The notes: generated from the letters alone by a model not told the origin. Positions 42,542 through 53,659 are shown, numbered from the stretch's first letter. The stretch: 64,000 nt of DNA from Streptomyces sp. NRRL F-5135 (GCF_000719775.1 NZ_JOHR01000010.1:124001-188000); one strand, 5' to 3'. Program-made: numbers and translations.

Positions 42542-43540
42542 ATGACGGCACCTATCGAGACCACCGGGTCGGCGGCCACGGCGCAGCCGGAAGCGGTCCT
42601 GGAGGGCGCCGGGAGCAAGCAGATCGAGGGCCGCTCGCTCGGCCGGATCGCGTGGACGCGGTTCAAGCGGGACAAGGTCGCCATGGCCGGCGGCGTGGTC
42701 GTGGTCCTGCTGATTCTCGTCGCCGCGCTCTCCAAGCCGATCCAGGCGGTCTTCGGGCTCGACCCCAACGCCTTCAACCAAGATCTGGTCGATCCCACCC
42801 TCCTGGCCCCCAAGGGCAGCTTCGGCGGCATGAGCTGGGACCACCCGCTCGGCGTCGAGCCGCAGACCGGCCGCGACATCCTGGCCCGCATCATCGAGGG
42901 CTCCTGGGTCTCGCTCGTGGTCGCCGCCGGCTCCACGCTGCTGTCGGTGGTGATCGGCGTGATCATGGGCGTCGTGGCCGGCTTCTACGGCGGCTGGGTG
43001 GACAGCGCGATCAGCCGGATGATGGACACCTTCCTGGCGTTCCCGCTCCTCCTCTTCGCGATCTCCATCTCGGCCTCCCTCCAGGGCAACGCGTTCGGCC
43101 TGGAGGGCCTGCCGCTGCGGATCGCCGTGCTGATCTTCGTCATCGGCTTCTTCAACTGGCCGTACATGGGGCGGATCGTGCGGGCGCAGACGATGAGCCT
43201 GCGGGAGCGGGAGTTCGTGGAGGCGGCCAGGTCGCTGGGCGCGCGCGGCCCGTTCATCCTCTTCCGCGAGCTGCTGCCCAACCTGATCGCGCCGATCCTC
43301 GTCTACTCGACGCTGCTGATCCCCACCAACATCCTCTTCGAGGCGTCCCTGAGCTTCCTCGGCGTCGGCATCGCGCCGCCGCAGGCGTCCTGGGGCGGCA
43401 TGCTCTCCACCGCGGTGGACCTGTACCAGGTCGACCCGATGTTCATGATCATCCCCGGCATGGCGATCTTCATCACCGTGCTGGCCTTCAATCTGCTGGG
43501 GGACGGGCTGCGTGACGCGCTCGACCCGCGTGGCAAGTAA
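42542..43540 (+). CDS. oligopeptide/dipeptide ABC transporter permease (OppC/DppC type)
   Basis: 332-aa inner-membrane permease with six helices. N-terminal TM about 50-70 is preceded by FKRDKVAM, as in OppC proteins. The EAA loop that contacts the ATPases is EFVEAARSLGARGPFILFRE. It is the first gene of the operon, with the binding protein 46 bp downstream. ATG 42542 (MTAPIETTGS) is preferred; the frame is open further upstream without similarity. Confidence 0.92.
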   Translation: MTAPIETTGSAATAQPEAVLEGAGSKQIEGRSLGRIAWTRFKRDKVAMAGGVVVVLLILVAALSKPIQAVFGLDPNAFNQDLVDPTLLAPKGSFGGMSWDHPLGVEPQTGRDILARIIEGSWVSLVVAAGSTLLSVVIGVIMGVVAGFYGGWVDSAISRMMDTFLAFPLLLFAISISASLQGNAFGLEGLPLRIAVLIFVIGFFNWPYMGRIVRAQTMSLREREFVEAARSLGARGPFILFRELLPNLIAPILVYSTLLIPTNILFEASLSFLGVGIAPPQASWGGMLSTAVDLYQVDPMFMIIPGMAIFITVLAFNLLGDGLRDALDPRGK

Positions 43541-43586
43541 TCGCGGCCCTGCCGCAACCGGTCAACCGAGGGGGCTTTCCTCAGAG

Positions 43587-45344
43587 ATGAACAACAGAAA
43601 GACGGCATCGGCCATCGCCGTGACGCTCGCGTTGGCCCTGGGTGCCACCGCCTGCGGGAGCAGCGACAAGGACAGTGACGGCAAGGGTGGCGGCTCCGCC
43701 AAGGCCGACGCCGGGCTGACCGGCATCGTCAACGCGTCGGACAAGAAGGGGGGCACGGTCACCTACGAGCACTCCAGTGGCCCCGACTCCCTGGACCCGG
43801 GCAACACGTACTACGGCTGGGTGCAGAACTTCTCCCGGCTCTACGCGCGTTCCCTGGTCACCTTCAAGCCCGCCGCGGGCAAGGAGGGCCTGCAGGTCGT
43901 CCCCGACCTCGCGACCTCGCTCGGCAAGGCCAGCCCCGACGCCAAGACCTGGACGTACACGATCCGCAAGGGCGTGAAGTTCGAGGACGGCACGGAGATC
44001 ACGGCGAAGGACGTCAAGTACGCCGTCGAGCGCTCCAACTTCGCGCCCGAGGCCCTGTCCAACGGCCCCACGTACTTCAAGGCCTACCTGGAGGGTGGCG
44101 ACAAGTACAAGGGTCCGTACAAGGACAAGTCCGAGGCGGGCATCAAGTCCATCGAGACCCCGGACGACTACACGATCGTCTTCAAGCTGGCCAAGCCGTT
44201 CGCGGACATGGACTACCTCGCGGCCTTCTCGCAGACGGCCCCGGTGCCGCGGAAGTCCGACAAGGGCGCCGAGTACGTCCAGAAGATCGTCTCCTCGGGC
44301 CCGTACAAGTTCGACTCGTACAGCGAGAGCCGGGGCGCGACGCTGTCGCGCAACCCGCAGTGGGACCCGAAGTCGGACCCGATCCGCAAGGCGCTGCCCG
44401 ACAAGATCGAGCTGAAGTTCAACGTCAACGCCACCACGGTCGACGAGCACCTGCTGGCCGACACGAGCACGGCGGACATCGCGGGCACCGGCCTCCAGTC
44501 GAAGACCCAGCCGAAGGTTCTCGTCAAGCCCGCCGAGAAGGCCAAGACGGACAACCCGTACGCGGGTGCCACGCAGTACCTGGCGCTGAACGTCAACGTC
44601 GAGCCCTTCAACAACGCCGACTGCCGCAAGGCCGTGCAGTACGCCGCGGACAAGGCCGGCATGGTCAACGCCATCGGCGGCGAGGTCAAGGGCGAGGTGG
44701 CCACCACGCTGATCCCGCCGTCCGTGAGCGGGTACACGAAGTTCGACACGTACCCGTCCGCGGGTGGCAAGGGCGACGCGGCCAAGGCCAAGGAGCACCT
44801 GACCAAGTGCGGTAAGCCGAACGGCTTCAAGACCGTGCTGACCGCGCGCTCCGACCGTCCCGACGAGGTCACCGCCGCCACCCAGCTCCAGGAGAGCCTG
44901 AAGAAGGTCGGCATCACCGCCGAGATCAAGACCTTCCCGGCGGACAAGTACTTCACCGACTTCGCGGGCTCGCCCAAGTGGGTGCACGACAACAAGGCCG
45001 GCATGATGATGATGGCCTGGGGCGCCGACTGGCCGTCGGGCTTCGGCTACCTCGACCAGATCGTCAACGGTTCGGCGATCAAGCCCTCGGGTGGCACCAA
45101 CCTGATGGAGCTGGACGACCCGAAGATCAACAAGGCGCTTCAGGACGGCATCGGCACCATCGACGACGCTCAGCGCCAGGCCAAGTGGGGCGAGGTCGAC
45201 AAGCTGGTCGCCGAGAACGCGTCCGTCGTGCCGCTCTTCTACAAGAAGAACCTGCTCTACCGTCCCGAGTCCGCCACCAATGTGACGGTCGCCGAGGCGT
45301 ACCTGGGCATGTACGACTACGTGCTGATGGGCTCGGCCAAGTAA
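43587..45344 (+). CDS. oligopeptide-binding lipoprotein of the ABC transporter (SBP family 5)
   Basis: 585-aa extracellular solute-binding protein. The signal peptide ends in lipobox LGATAC23. SBP_bac_5 features: DSLDPGNTYYG, the family signature region WTYTIRKGVKFEDGTEITAKDVKYAVER, and SGPYKFDSYSESRGATLSRN. It delivers peptides to the two permeases. GAGGGGG lies 12 nt before the ATG. It is followed by a 147-bp gap with a strong hairpin, which may make this gene more highly expressed than the permease and ATPase genes after it. Confidence 0.94.
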   Translation: MNNRKTASAIAVTLALALGATACGSSDKDSDGKGGGSAKADAGLTGIVNASDKKGGTVTYEHSSGPDSLDPGNTYYGWVQNFSRLYARSLVTFKPAAGKEGLQVVPDLATSLGKASPDAKTWTYTIRKGVKFEDGTEITAKDVKYAVERSNFAPEALSNGPTYFKAYLEGGDKYKGPYKDKSEAGIKSIETPDDYTIVFKLAKPFADMDYLAAFSQTAPVPRKSDKGAEYVQKIVSSGPYKFDSYSESRGATLSRNPQWDPKSDPIRKALPDKIELKFNVNATTVDEHLLADTSTADIAGTGLQSKTQPKVLVKPAEKAKTDNPYAGATQYLALNVNVEPFNNADCRKAVQYAADKAGMVNAIGGEVKGEVATTLIPPSVSGYTKFDTYPSAGGKGDAAKAKEHLTKCGKPNGFKTVLTARSDRPDEVTAATQLQESLKKVGITAEIKTFPADKYFTDFAGSPKWVHDNKAGMMMMAWGADWPSGFGYLDQIVNGSAIKPSGGTNLMELDDPKINKALQDGIGTIDDAQRQAKWGEVDKLVAENASVVPLFYKKNLLYRPESATNVTVAEAYLGMYDYVLMGSAK

Positions 45345-45439
45345 GGGCCGGCTCGGCCGGGCAACGGCCGTTCCGTCATCCGTACTTCTCGTAACACGCA
45401 CCTGTACATCAATCAGCACCCCCCGAAAGGCAGGTGAAG

Positions 45440-45482
45440 GTGTCGGGTCGTGCGGGCGTATCCCGCCCGCACGACCCGACAC
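45440..45482 (+). promoter_or_regulatory. 19-bp perfect hairpin at the start of the second permease gene
   Basis: 45440-45458 pairs exactly with 45464-45482 around a 5-nt loop (TATCC). A Shine-Dalgarno-like AGGTGAAG (45432-45439) touches its 5' foot and GTG 45492 is 9 nt past its 3' foot. It may stabilise the upstream mRNA, terminate part of the transcripts, or bring the ribosome site next to the start codon when folded. Confidence 0.75.
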
Positions 45483-45491
45483 CGCACGGCT

Positions 45492-46502
45492 GTGGCTGCG
45501 TACATCATCCGACGCGTCTTCGCCGCGGTGTTGCTGCTGCTGGTGGTCAGCGCAGTCACGTTCGCGATCTTCTTCCTGGTCCCCCGCCTCGGCGGGCAGA
45601 CCATCGACTCGCTGGCCGCCCAGTACGTGGGCAAGGGCGCCGATCCCGACGCCATCGCCGCGATCAAGAAGAACCTGGGGCTCGACCAGCCCGTCTACCT
45701 CCAGTACTGGCACTTCGTCAAGGGCATCGTGGTGGGCGCCGAGTACAACTTCGGCCCCAACCCCTCGGTGTGCCACGCACCGTGCTTCGGCTACTCGTTC
45801 AAGACGCACGTCGAGGTCTGGCCGGAGATCCTCCAGCGCGTTCCGGTCACGCTCTCGCTGGCCGTCGGCGCGGCGGTCATCTGGGTCCTGTCCGGTGTCG
45901 CCATCGGCGTGCTCTCCGCGCTGAAGCGGGGAACGATCCTCGACCGCATCGCCATGGCCGTCGCCCTGGCCGGCGTCTCGCTGCCGATGTTCTTCACCGG
46001 TCTGGTCTCGCTGGCCCTGTTCGGCTACCACTGGACGATCTGGCAGAACCTGGAGTTCGTCCCGTTCACCGAGAACCCCGGTGAGTGGGCCTGGAACCTG
46101 ATCCTCCCCTGGTGCACGCTCGCCTTCCTGTACTCCGCGCTCTACGCCCGGCTCACCCGGGCCGGGATGCTGGAGACGATGGGCGAGGACTACATCAGAA
46201 CCGCGCGGGCGAAGGGCCTTCGGGAGCGTCAGGTGGTCGTCAAGCACGGCCTGCGCGCCGCGCTCACGCCTCTCGTCACCATCTTCGGCATGGACTTCGC
46301 GCTGCTGCTGGGCGGCGCGGTCATCACCGAGACGGTCTTCTCCTTCCAGGGCATGGGGCAGTACGCCATCACAGGAGTGAAGAGCAGCGACCTGCCCATC
46401 GTCATGGGCGTGACCCTGGTCGCCGCCTTCTTCATCGTTGTCTGCAATCTGCTGGTGGACCTCGTGTACGCCGCGATCGACCCCCGGGTGAGGCTCTCAT
46501 GA
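45492..46502 (+). CDS. oligopeptide/dipeptide ABC transporter permease (OppB/DppB type)
   Basis: 336-aa inner-membrane permease, six helices, starting [20 protein letters not shown], the standard OppB N-terminus. The EAA loop is [20 protein letters not shown] and [18 protein letters not shown] is conserved. Start choice is difficult. GTG 45492 matches the family but its ribosome site would be across a hairpin. GTG 45450 has AGGTGAAGG at good distance but adds 14 unconserved residues and lies within the hairpin stem. The stop overlaps the next ATG by 4 bp. Confidence 0.9.
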   Translation: MAAYIIRRVFAAVLLLLVVSAVTFAIFFLVPRLGGQTIDSLAAQYVGKGADPDAIAAIKKNLGLDQPVYLQYWHFVKGIVVGAEYNFGPNPSVCHAPCFGYSFKTHVEVWPEILQRVPVTLSLAVGAAVIWVLSGVAIGVLSALKRGTILDRIAMAVALAGVSLPMFFTGLVSLALFGYHWTIWQNLEFVPFTENPGEWAWNLILPWCTLAFLYSALYARLTRAGMLETMGEDYIRTARAKGLRERQVVVKHGLRAALTPLVTIFGMDFALLLGGAVITETVFSFQGMGQYAITGVKSSDLPIVMGVTLVAAFFIVVCNLLVDLVYAAIDPRVRLS

Positions 46503-47629
46503 GCAACGTGCGCAAGACGGACACGGACACCGGCAAGGGAACGGACACCGGTACGGGCGCGGCCTCGGGTTCGGAGACGGCCGCCGCGAAGCCCGCGGGC
46601 GCCCCCGCCGACGCGTTCCTGTCCGTACGGGACCTGCGTATCCACTTCGACACCGACGACGGCCTAGTCAAGTCCGTCGACGGCGTCAGCTTCGACCTCA
46701 AGGCCGGCCAGACCCTCGGCGTCGTCGGCGAGTCCGGCTCCGGCAAGTCCGTGACCTCCCTCGGGATCATGGGTCTGCACAACTCCCAGCGCGCCCGGAT
46801 CTCCGGTCAGATCTGGCTGGACGGCGAGGACCTGGTCGAGGCCGGCCCGGACCGGGTGCGCGAGCTGCGCGGCCACAAGATGGCGATGATCTTCCAGGAT
46901 CCGCTGTCGGCCCTGCACCCGTACTACAGCGTCGGCGCGCAGATCGTGGAGGCGTACCGCGTCCACAACGCCGTCGACAAGAAGACCGCGAAGAAGCGGG
47001 CGATCGAGATGCTCGACCGGGTCGGGATCCCCGAGCCGGCCCGGCGCTTTCACGACTACCCGCACCAGTTCTCCGGCGGCATGCGCCAGCGCGCGATGAT
47101 CGCGATGGCGCTGGTGAACAACCCCGAACTGCTGATCGCCGACGAGCCGACGACCGCCCTGGACGTGACCGTCCAGGCGCAGATCCTCGACCTGATCCGG
47201 GACCTCCAGAAGGAGTTCCACTCGGCGGTCGTCATCATCACCCACGACCTGGGCGTCGTCGCCGAGATCGCGGACGAACTGCTGGTGATGTACGCGGGCC
47301 GGTGCATCGAGCGCGGCCCCGCGGAGAAGGTCTTCTACCAGCCCCAGCACCCCTACACCTGGGGCCTGCTGGGCTCGATGCCCCGGATCGACCGGGAGCA
47401 GACCGACCGGCTCGTCCCCGTCAAGGGCACCCCGCCCAGCCTGATCAACGTCCCGTCCGGCTGCGCCTTCCACCCGCGCTGCCCGTACGCCGACGTGCCC
47501 AAGGACAACATCACCCGCACCGAGCGTCCGGAGCTGCGGCTGGTCACGGACGGACACCACTCCGCGTGCCACATGTCGCCCGCGGAGCGGGAACGGATCT
47601 GGACCGAAGAGATTGCGCCGAAGCTGTGA
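46499..47629 (+). CDS. oligopeptide ABC transporter ATPase (OppD/DppD type)
   Basis: 376-aa cytoplasmic ATPase. Walker A is [10 protein letters not shown], signature [12 protein letters not shown], Walker [13 protein letters not shown] and H-loop THDL. The C-terminal oligopeptide-type extension carries [11 protein letters not shown]. The first about 35 residues are Thr/Gly/Asp-rich and precede the domain. ATGA overlap with the upstream permease and GTGA overlap with the downstream ATPase show translational coupling. It probably pairs with the next gene product as a heterodimer. Confidence 0.95.
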   Translation: MSNVRKTDTDTGKGTDTGTGAASGSETAAAKPAGAPADAFLSVRDLRIHFDTDDGLVKSVDGVSFDLKAGQTLGVVGESGSGKSVTSLGIMGLHNSQRARISGQIWLDGEDLVEAGPDRVRELRGHKMAMIFQDPLSALHPYYSVGAQIVEAYRVHNAVDKKTAKKRAIEMLDRVGIPEPARRFHDYPHQFSGGMRQRAMIAMALVNNPELLIADEPTTALDVTVQAQILDLIRDLQKEFHSAVVIITHDLGVVAEIADELLVMYAGRCIERGPAEKVFYQPQHPYTWGLLGSMPRIDREQTDRLVPVKGTPPSLINVPSGCAFHPRCPYADVPKDNITRTERPELRLVTDGHHSACHMSPAERERIWTEEIAPKL

Positions 47630-48846
47630 CTGAGCCGAAGAAGACGATTCCGCAGCAGGGGGACCGGGGCGGCGACCAGAACGGTGCCCGGGGCAGCGGC
47701 CGGGACACGGCCGAACCGCTGCTCAAGGTCACCGGTCTGGTCAAGCACTTCCCGATCACCAAGGGCGTCCTCAAGCGCAAGGTGGGGGCGGTCCAGGCGG
47801 TCGACGGGCTCAGCTTCGACGTACGCCCCGGGGAGACGCTGGGCGTCGTGGGCGAGTCGGGCTGCGGCAAGTCGACCATGGGCCGGCTGATCACCCGGCT
47901 GCTCGAACCGACCGGCGGCAAGGTCGAGTTCGAGGGCCGGGACATCACGCACCTGTCCGCGGGAGCGATGCGGCCCATGCGCCGCGACGTCCAGATGATC
48001 TTCCAGGACCCGTACGGTTCGCTGAACCCGCGCCACACCATCGGCGGGATCGTCGGCACCCCCTTCAAGCTCCAGGGCATCGAGCCCGAGGGCGGGGTGA
48101 AGAAGGAGGTCCAGCGGCTGCTGGAGCTGGTGGGCCTGAGCCCGGAGCACTACAACCGCTACCCGCACGAGTTCTCCGGCGGCCAGCGCCAGCGCATCGG
48201 CATCGCCCGCGCCCTGGCGCTCAACCCGAAGCTGGTGGTCGCGGACGAGCCGGTCTCGGCGCTGGACGTGTCGATCCAGGCGCAGGTCGTGAACCTGCTG
48301 GACGACCTCCAGGACGAGCTGGGCCTGACGTACGTGATCATCGCGCACGACCTCTCGGTCATCCGGCACGTCTCGGACCGGATCGCGGTGATGTACCTCG
48401 GCAAGATCGTCGAACTGGCGGACCGCACCTCGCTGTACGAGTCGCCCAAGCACCCGTACACGAAGGCGCTGCTGTCGGCCGTGCCGGTGCCGGACCCGAG
48501 CCGGCGCGGGGGCAAGAGCGACCGGATCCTGCTCAAGGGTGACGTGCCGTCGCCGATCTCGCCACCGAGCGGCTGCCGGTTCCACACCCGGTGCTGGAAG
48601 GCGACGGAGGTCTGCCGGACGACCGAGCCGCCGCTGATCCAGCTGGCACCGGGCCACCAGGCGGCCTGCCACCACCCGGAGAACGCGCCCGACCAGGCGC
48701 CCGGGGCGGGCGGCGCGGGCGCGCGGGAGACGGTGGAACTGGCGGAGGCCAAGGGGTCCACGAAGGCCGAGGGGGCCAAGGAGACCACGGAGGCCAAGGC
48801 TTCCAAGGAGACCGAGGCGTCCAACGGCGGGAGTGGCGGCGAGTAG
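47626..48846 (+). CDS. oligopeptide ABC transporter ATPase (OppF/DppF type)
   Basis: 406-aa ATPase. Walker A is [10 protein letters not shown], signature [12 protein letters not shown], Walker [13 protein letters not shown] and H-loop AHDLSV. The oligopeptide C-terminal motif is [12 protein letters not shown]. The last about 50 residues are an added Lys/Glu/Ala/Thr-rich tail that ends ASNGGSGGE and is not part of the family core. GTG start overlaps the previous stop. It is the last gene of the operon, followed by a strong terminator. Confidence 0.95.
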   Translation: MTEPKKTIPQQGDRGGDQNGARGSGRDTAEPLLKVTGLVKHFPITKGVLKRKVGAVQAVDGLSFDVRPGETLGVVGESGCGKSTMGRLITRLLEPTGGKVEFEGRDITHLSAGAMRPMRRDVQMIFQDPYGSLNPRHTIGGIVGTPFKLQGIEPEGGVKKEVQRLLELVGLSPEHYNRYPHEFSGGQRQRIGIARALALNPKLVVADEPVSALDVSIQAQVVNLLDDLQDELGLTYVIIAHDLSVIRHVSDRIAVMYLGKIVELADRTSLYESPKHPYTKALLSAVPVPDPSRRGGKSDRILLKGDVPSPISPPSGCRFHTRCWKATEVCRTTEPPLIQLAPGHQAACHHPENAPDQAPGAGGAGARETVELAEAKGSTKAEGAKETTEAKASKETEASNGGSGGE

Positions 48847-48863
48847 GCGCTCCACAGCACGAC

Positions 48864-48905
48864 GGGCCCGCGGGTCCGGTGTCCACACACCGGACCCGCG
48901 GGCCC
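48864..48905 (+). terminator. strong terminator of the oligopeptide transporter operon
   Basis: 19-bp perfect stem (48864-48882 with 48887-48905) around the 4-nt loop CCAC, 18 bp after the last stop. Confidence 0.85.
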
Positions 48906-48941
48906 TCGCCGTATGCGTCACACGGTGTTCACCAACCTAAG

Positions 48942-48955
48942 CTACCGCTCAGTAA
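48942..48955. promoter_or_regulatory. possible TetR-type operator before the thioesterase gene
   Basis: CTACCGCTCAGTAA resembles the imperfect palindromes with TACCG/CGGTA or CAGTA half-sites used by TetR regulators of acyl-CoA metabolism in actinobacteria. It overlaps the expected promoter, 25 bp before the start. Confidence 0.3.
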
Positions 48956-48979
48956 AGCCGTGTTGTAGCGTGTTCCGCC

Positions 48980-49879
48980 ATGGCACAGGCATCAAAAGCC
49001 CCGACATCGGTCACCCGCGCACCGGTCGGTGACGGTGAGTTCGACCGGAGCACGGTCGTCACCCGCCGTGAGACCGTGGAGAACGCGGCGGGAGAGAACA
49101 CGGCGGGGGAAGGCGTGTACGACGCGGACCTTTCGCCGGACTGGACGGTGGCGAACGTCCTGAACGGCGGTTACCTGCTGGCCGTCCTGGGGCGCGCGCT
49201 GGCGGACGCGCTGCCGCACCCCGACCCGTTCGCGCTCTCGGCGCACTACCTGTCGCCGTCCGTACCGGGGCCCGCCGTCATACGGACGCAGACGGTCCGT
49301 GCCGGGCGCACACTCGCCACCGGCCAGGCGTCGCTGTTCCAGACGGGCGAGGACGGCCGGGAGGTCGAGCGGATCCGGGTGCTCGGCTCGTACGGGGATC
49401 TGGCCGCCCTGCCCGACGACGTACGGACCTCGGCGACCCCGCCCGTGATGCCGCCGTCGGAGCGGTGTGTCTCACCCGACGACGGTCCACGACTGCCCGG
49501 CGACTTCGCGTTGATCGACCGGCTCGCGCTGCGGCTCGACCCGGCCACCGTCGGCTGGGCGCTCGGCGAGCCGTCGGGCCGGGGGGAGGTACGGGCCTGG
49601 TTCGACTTCGCGGACGGGCGCGCCCCGGACCCGGTCTCGCTGCTGCTCACGGTGGACGCGCTGCCGCCGACCGCGTTCGACCTCGGCCTGCTGGGCTGGG
49701 CCCCCACGGTCGAGCTGACCGCGCACATCCGCTGCCGTCCGGCGCCCGGCCCGCTCCGGGTGGCGATCACGACGCGCAACCTCGCGGGTGGCTTCCTGGA
49801 GGAGGACGCGGAGGTCTGGGACAGCGCGGACCGGCTGGTGTGCCAGTCCCGCCAGTTGGCGCGGGCGCCGCGCGCCTGA
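48980..49879 (+). CDS. acyl-CoA thioesterase family protein (double hot-dog, TesB-like)
   Basis: 299-aa protein with two hot-dog domains. The first contains LSPDWTVANVLNGGYLLAVL and FALSAHYLSPSVPGPAVIRT; the second contains EVRAWFDFADGRAPDPVSLL, LGWAPTVELTAHIRCRPAPG and WDSADRLVCQSRQLA. This matches TesB-like thioesterases that hydrolyse acyl-CoA. It is monocistronic between two non-coding gaps. The substrate is unknown. The 282-bp gap after it (49880-50161) is GC-rich repeat-like sequence with no gene. Confidence 0.82.
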   Translation: MAQASKAPTSVTRAPVGDGEFDRSTVVTRRETVENAAGENTAGEGVYDADLSPDWTVANVLNGGYLLAVLGRALADALPHPDPFALSAHYLSPSVPGPAVIRTQTVRAGRTLATGQASLFQTGEDGREVERIRVLGSYGDLAALPDDVRTSATPPVMPPSERCVSPDDGPRLPGDFALIDRLALRLDPATVGWALGEPSGRGEVRAWFDFADGRAPDPVSLLLTVDALPPTAFDLGLLGWAPTVELTAHIRCRPAPGPLRVAITTRNLAGGFLEEDAEVWDSADRLVCQSRQLARAPRA

Positions 49880-50161
49880 GCCGACGGAGCGCCGAGGGCG
49901 GCGGCCGGGGCTGGGCGGCGAGGGCGGCGGCCGGGGGCCGGGCGGCGAGACCCGGGCGGGGCGGTCCTGGCGGGCCCGGCCGGAGGTTCCGAGGTCCCGA
50001 CGGGCGGTGGCGAGGCCCGGGCGGGTCCGGCCACGGGCTCCGGAGGGCCCCGGTCCGCGCGGGCCCGGCGAGTCCGGCGCGGGGGCCGGGCGGCCCCGGC
50101 CCGGGGTCCCGGCCACCGGCGGCGTCACCGTGCGCGTACGGCTCGTAGAATCGGGATCACC

Positions 50162-51325
50162 ATGGCTTACCTCGACCACGCAGCGACCACTCCGATGCTG
50201 CCGGAGGCGATCGAGGCGATGACCGCCCAGTTCGCCCGCGCCGGCAACGCGTCCTCGCTCCACGCCGCCGGGCGCCGGGCCCGCCGCACCGTCGAGGAGG
50301 CCCGCGAAACGCTCGCGGCGGCTCTCGGCGCTCGGCCCAGCGAGGTGGTCTTCACCTCCGGCGGTACGGAGGCCGACAACCTCGCGGTGAAGGGCCTGTA
50401 CTGGTCGCGCCGCGCCGCCGACCCCGCCAGGACACGGGTGCTGGCCAGCCCCGTCGAGCACCACGCCGTCCTCGACGCCGTCGACTGGCTCGGCGAGCAC
50501 GAGGGCGCGACCGTCGAGTACCTGCCCGTGGACACGTACGGCAGGGTGCGGCCCGAGGCTCTGCGGGAGGCGATCGAGCGCGACCCGGACAGTGTCGCCC
50601 TCGCCACCGTCATGTGGGCCAACAACGAGATCGGCACCATCCTGCCCGTGCCCGAACTCGCAGCGGTGGCAGCCGAGTTCGGGGTGCCGACCCACTCGGA
50701 CGCGGTCCAGGCGTTCGGCCAGACCGAGCTGGACTTCGGCACCTCGGGGCTCGCCGCCATGACCGTGTCGGGCCACAAGATCGGCGGGCCGTACGGCATC
50801 GGCGCGCTGCTGCTCGGCCGTGAGCACAGCCCCGTACCCGTACTGCACGGTGGCGGCCAGGAGCGGCATGTGCGCTCCGGGACCCTCGACGTCCCCGCGA
50901 TCGCCGCCTTCGCCGTCGCGGGCGAACTCGCCGCACGGCGGCGCGCGGACTTCGCCCGGGACATCGGTGCGCTGCGGGACGAGCTGGTCGAGGCCGTCCG
51001 GGCCGCCGTGCCGGACGCGGTCCTCGGCGGCGACCCCGAGCACCGGCTGCCCGCCAACGCGCACTTCAGCTTCCCCGGCTGCGAGGGCGACTCCCTGCTG
51101 CTCCTGCTCGACGCGCAGGGCATCGAGTGCTCGACGGGCTCCGCCTGTACGGCCGGGGTCGCCCAGCCGAGCCATGTCCTGCTGGCGACCGGCAGCGACC
51201 CCGAACTGGCCAGGGGCACCCTGCGCTTCTCGCTCGGTCACACCACCACCAGGGCCGACATCGAGGCCGTGGCGAAGGTCATCGGCCCGGCGGTGGACCG
51301 CGCCAGGAGCGCCGGGCTGAGCTGA
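50162..51325 (+). CDS. cysteine desulfurase (NifS/IscS family)
   Basis: 387-aa PLP enzyme that takes sulfur from cysteine and leaves alanine. It starts [19 protein letters not shown]-binding features are [24 protein letters not shown] and Schiff-base lysine K206 in [10 protein letters not shown]. The active-site persulfide cysteine is C329 in [18 protein letters not shown]. The close position to mnmA, 1.1 kb downstream, supports a role as sulfur donor for tRNA thiolation and possibly Fe-S assembly. It is not in a suf operon here. Confidence 0.95.
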   Translation: MAYLDHAATTPMLPEAIEAMTAQFARAGNASSLHAAGRRARRTVEEARETLAAALGARPSEVVFTSGGTEADNLAVKGLYWSRRAADPARTRVLASPVEHHAVLDAVDWLGEHEGATVEYLPVDTYGRVRPEALREAIERDPDSVALATVMWANNEIGTILPVPELAAVAAEFGVPTHSDAVQAFGQTELDFGTSGLAAMTVSGHKIGGPYGIGALLLGREHSPVPVLHGGGQERHVRSGTLDVPAIAAFAVAGELAARRRADFARDIGALRDELVEAVRAAVPDAVLGGDPEHRLPANAHFSFPGCEGDSLLLLLDAQGIECSTGSACTAGVAQPSHVLLATGSDPELARGTLRFSLGHTTTRADIEAVAKVIGPAVDRARSAGLS

Positions 51326-51494
51326 GTACGCGGGGCGACCTCCAAGGGCCCCTGAGCGCGGGCCGGGCGTGAACGGCCCCCCGGGCACGCGGTGCGCCGG
51401 TGCCCTGTGACGGCCGCCCGCATCCCGCCCGACGAGCCGTCCCCGGCGAGGCCCACGCGGCCGCGGCGCGGGGCCCATGGCGCCGCGGGCGGGC

Positions 51495-52385
51495 CTACGC
51501 CGCCCCGGGGGCCGTCGCGCCGTCCCGGGGGAGCCGCACCTCCCGTACGAGCTTCAGGTACCGGTCCCAGTCCCAGTGCGGCCCCGGGTCGGTGTGGTCC
51601 GTGCCCGGCACCTCCACATGGCCGACGATGTGCTCCCGGTCCACCGGTATCCCGTACCGCGCGCAGATCCCGGCCGTCAGCTCGGCCGAGGCGCGGTACA
51701 TCGCGTCCGTGAAGGACTCCGGCCGGTCCACCCAGCCTTCGTGCTCGATGCCGATCGACCGCTCGTTGTACGGGCGGTTCCCCGCGTGGTACGCCACGTC
51801 CAGCTCGCGGATCATCTGCGCCACCTGGCCGCGCTTGCCGACCACGTAGTGCGTGGCGGCGCCGTGCGTGGGATTGCGGAAGACGCGCTGCGCCACCTCG
51901 TAGCTGCCCTGGACGACATGGACCACCACGCGGTCGATCGTGTAGTCCTCCGGGCGGTCCGCCCGACGGTAGTTGGCGCGCGAGGCCGCGACCCACTGGG
52001 CGCCCGCGTGGTCCAGCTCGCCCTCCTTGCGCGGCTTCTCCACGCCCGGCATCAGGTACCAGTACCGCTCCAGCTCGTCACGGGCCGCCACACCGCCGCC
52101 GACCACCGCGGCGGCGCCGCCGATCAGCACCGCCCGGCGCCCGATCCGCCGACGGCCGTCCGCGGGCGCACGCCGCCGGCCGCCCCGGCCGCCGCCACCC
52201 GAGCGGCTCCCGCCGGGGCCGCCGTCGCCCGGGCCGCCGGCGGTGCCCCCGCGGCCGTGACCACCGGCGAATCCGCCGTCGGCGCGGCCGTCGGCAGCGC
52301 TGTCGGGCCCGGCGGCGGGGCCGCCGGCAGCCGTCGCGCGGGTGGCCGGGTTCATCCCGGCGCGCTCGTCCACGTGCTCGTCCAT
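51495..52385 (-). CDS. Tat-exported N-acetylmuramoyl-L-alanine amidase (amidase_2/PGRP fold)
   Basis: 296-aa cell-wall hydrolase that cuts between muramic acid and the stem peptide. A long Gly-rich N-terminus precedes a twin-arginine signal ([20 protein letters not shown]). The amidase domain shows the zinc and catalytic pattern: [44 protein letters not shown] and [13 protein letters not shown]. Start at 52385 or at the internal ATG 52355. Divergent from mnmA with 61 bp between, so the two share a promoter region. Confidence 0.88.
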   Translation of the reverse strand: MDEHVDERAGMNPATRATAAGGPAAGPDSAADGRADGGFAGGHGRGGTAGGPGDGGPGGSRSGGGGRGGRRRAPADGRRRIGRRAVLIGGAAAVVGGGVAARDELERYWYLMPGVEKPRKEGELDHAGAQWVAASRANYRRADRPEDYTIDRVVVHVVQGSYEVAQRVFRNPTHGAATHYVVGKRGQVAQMIRELDVAYHAGNRPYNERSIGIEHEGWVDRPESFTDAMYRASAELTAGICARYGIPVDREHIVGHVEVPGTDHTDPGPHWDWDRYLKLVREVRLPRDGATAPGAA

Positions 52386-52446
52386 ATGGACGACAACGCA
52401 TACTCACACGCATGTGGTTCCCTCCGGGCCGTACCCTGGTGGAGCT

Positions 52447-53580
52447 ATGACTGAGAACTCCCAGCGCCCCCTCCGTGTCCTGGCCGCCATGTCCGGCGGC
52501 GTGGACTCCGCCGTCGCCGCCGCCCGCGCCGCCGAGGCGGGACACGACGTCACCGGAGTGCACCTGGCGCTCTCCGCGAACCCGCAGTCCTTCCGCACGG
52601 GCGCGCGGGGCTGCTGCACGATCGAGGACTCCCGCGACGCGCGCCGGGCGGCCGACGTCATCGGCATCCCCTTCTACGTGTGGGACCTCGCCGAGCGCTT
52701 CCGCGAGGACGTCGTCGAGGACTTCGTCGCGGAGTACGAGGCGGGCCGGACCCCGAATCCCTGCCTGCGCTGCAACGAGAAGATCAAGTTCGCCGCGCTC
52801 CTCGACAAGGCGCTCGCGCTCGGCTTCGACGCGGTGTGCACGGGCCACTACGCGACGATCGTCACCGGCCCGGACGGCGCCCGGGAGCTGCACCGCGCCA
52901 GCGACATGGCCAAGGACCAGTCGTACGTCCTCGGGGTGCTGGACGAGCGGCAGCTCGCGCACGCGATGTTCCCGCTCGGGGACACGCTCACCACCAAGGA
53001 CGAGATCCGCGCGGAGGCGGAGCGGCGGGGCCTGGCCGTGGCGAAGAAGCCCGACAGCCACGACATCTGCTTCATCGCCGACGGCGACACCCAGGGCTTC
53101 CTGGCGAACCGGCTGGGGAAGGCCGAGGGCGACATCGTCGACGAGTCCGGTACGAAGGTGGGCAGCCACGACGGCGCGTACGGCTTCACCGTCGGCCAGC
53201 GCAAGGGCCTGCGCATCGGCCACCCGGCCGCCGACGGCAAGCCGCGTTACGTACTGGACATCTCGCCCGTCGACAACACGGTCACGGTCGGCCCGGCCGC
53301 CTCGCTGGACGTCACGGCGCTGACGGCCGTCAAGCCCCGCTGGTGCGGCACCGCCCCCACGGGCCCCGGCGCCTACACGGCCCAGCTGCGCGCCCACGGC
53401 GGTGAGACCGCGGTCACCGCGGAGCTGCGGGACGACACGCTCCACGTCCGCTTCGCGGAGCCGGTACGGGGAGTGGCCCCGGGCCAGGCGATCGTGCTGT
53501 ACGACGCGACGCGCGTGGTCGGCTCGGCGACGATCGCGACGACGGAGCGGAGGACGCGGGCACAGGCACTGGCGGGGTGA
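52447..53580 (+). CDS. mnmA: tRNA-specific 2-thiouridylase
   Basis: 377-aa enzyme that thiolates U34 of Lys, Glu and Gln tRNAs. PP-loop [12 protein letters not shown] (SGGVDS at 16-21); catalytic cysteines in [12 protein letters not shown] and in [16 protein letters not shown] and [11 protein letters not shown] are conserved. It needs a sulfur relay from a cysteine desulfurase, which is encoded just upstream. The ATG follows GGTGGAG. Confidence 0.97.
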   Translation: MTENSQRPLRVLAAMSGGVDSAVAAARAAEAGHDVTGVHLALSANPQSFRTGARGCCTIEDSRDARRAADVIGIPFYVWDLAERFREDVVEDFVAEYEAGRTPNPCLRCNEKIKFAALLDKALALGFDAVCTGHYATIVTGPDGARELHRASDMAKDQSYVLGVLDERQLAHAMFPLGDTLTTKDEIRAEAERRGLAVAKKPDSHDICFIADGDTQGFLANRLGKAEGDIVDESGTKVGSHDGAYGFTVGQRKGLRIGHPAADGKPRYVLDISPVDNTVTVGPAASLDVTALTAVKPRWCGTAPTGPGAYTAQLRAHGGETAVTAELRDDTLHVRFAEPVRGVAPGQAIVLYDATRVVGSATIATTERRTRAQALAG

Positions 53581-53659
53581 GGCGGGGGCGCGGTGTGTGA
53601 ACCCGCCCGAGCGGTATCAGGCGCCCCCGGCGAAGGGCGGGAGCCGGCGTGCGGGGGCG

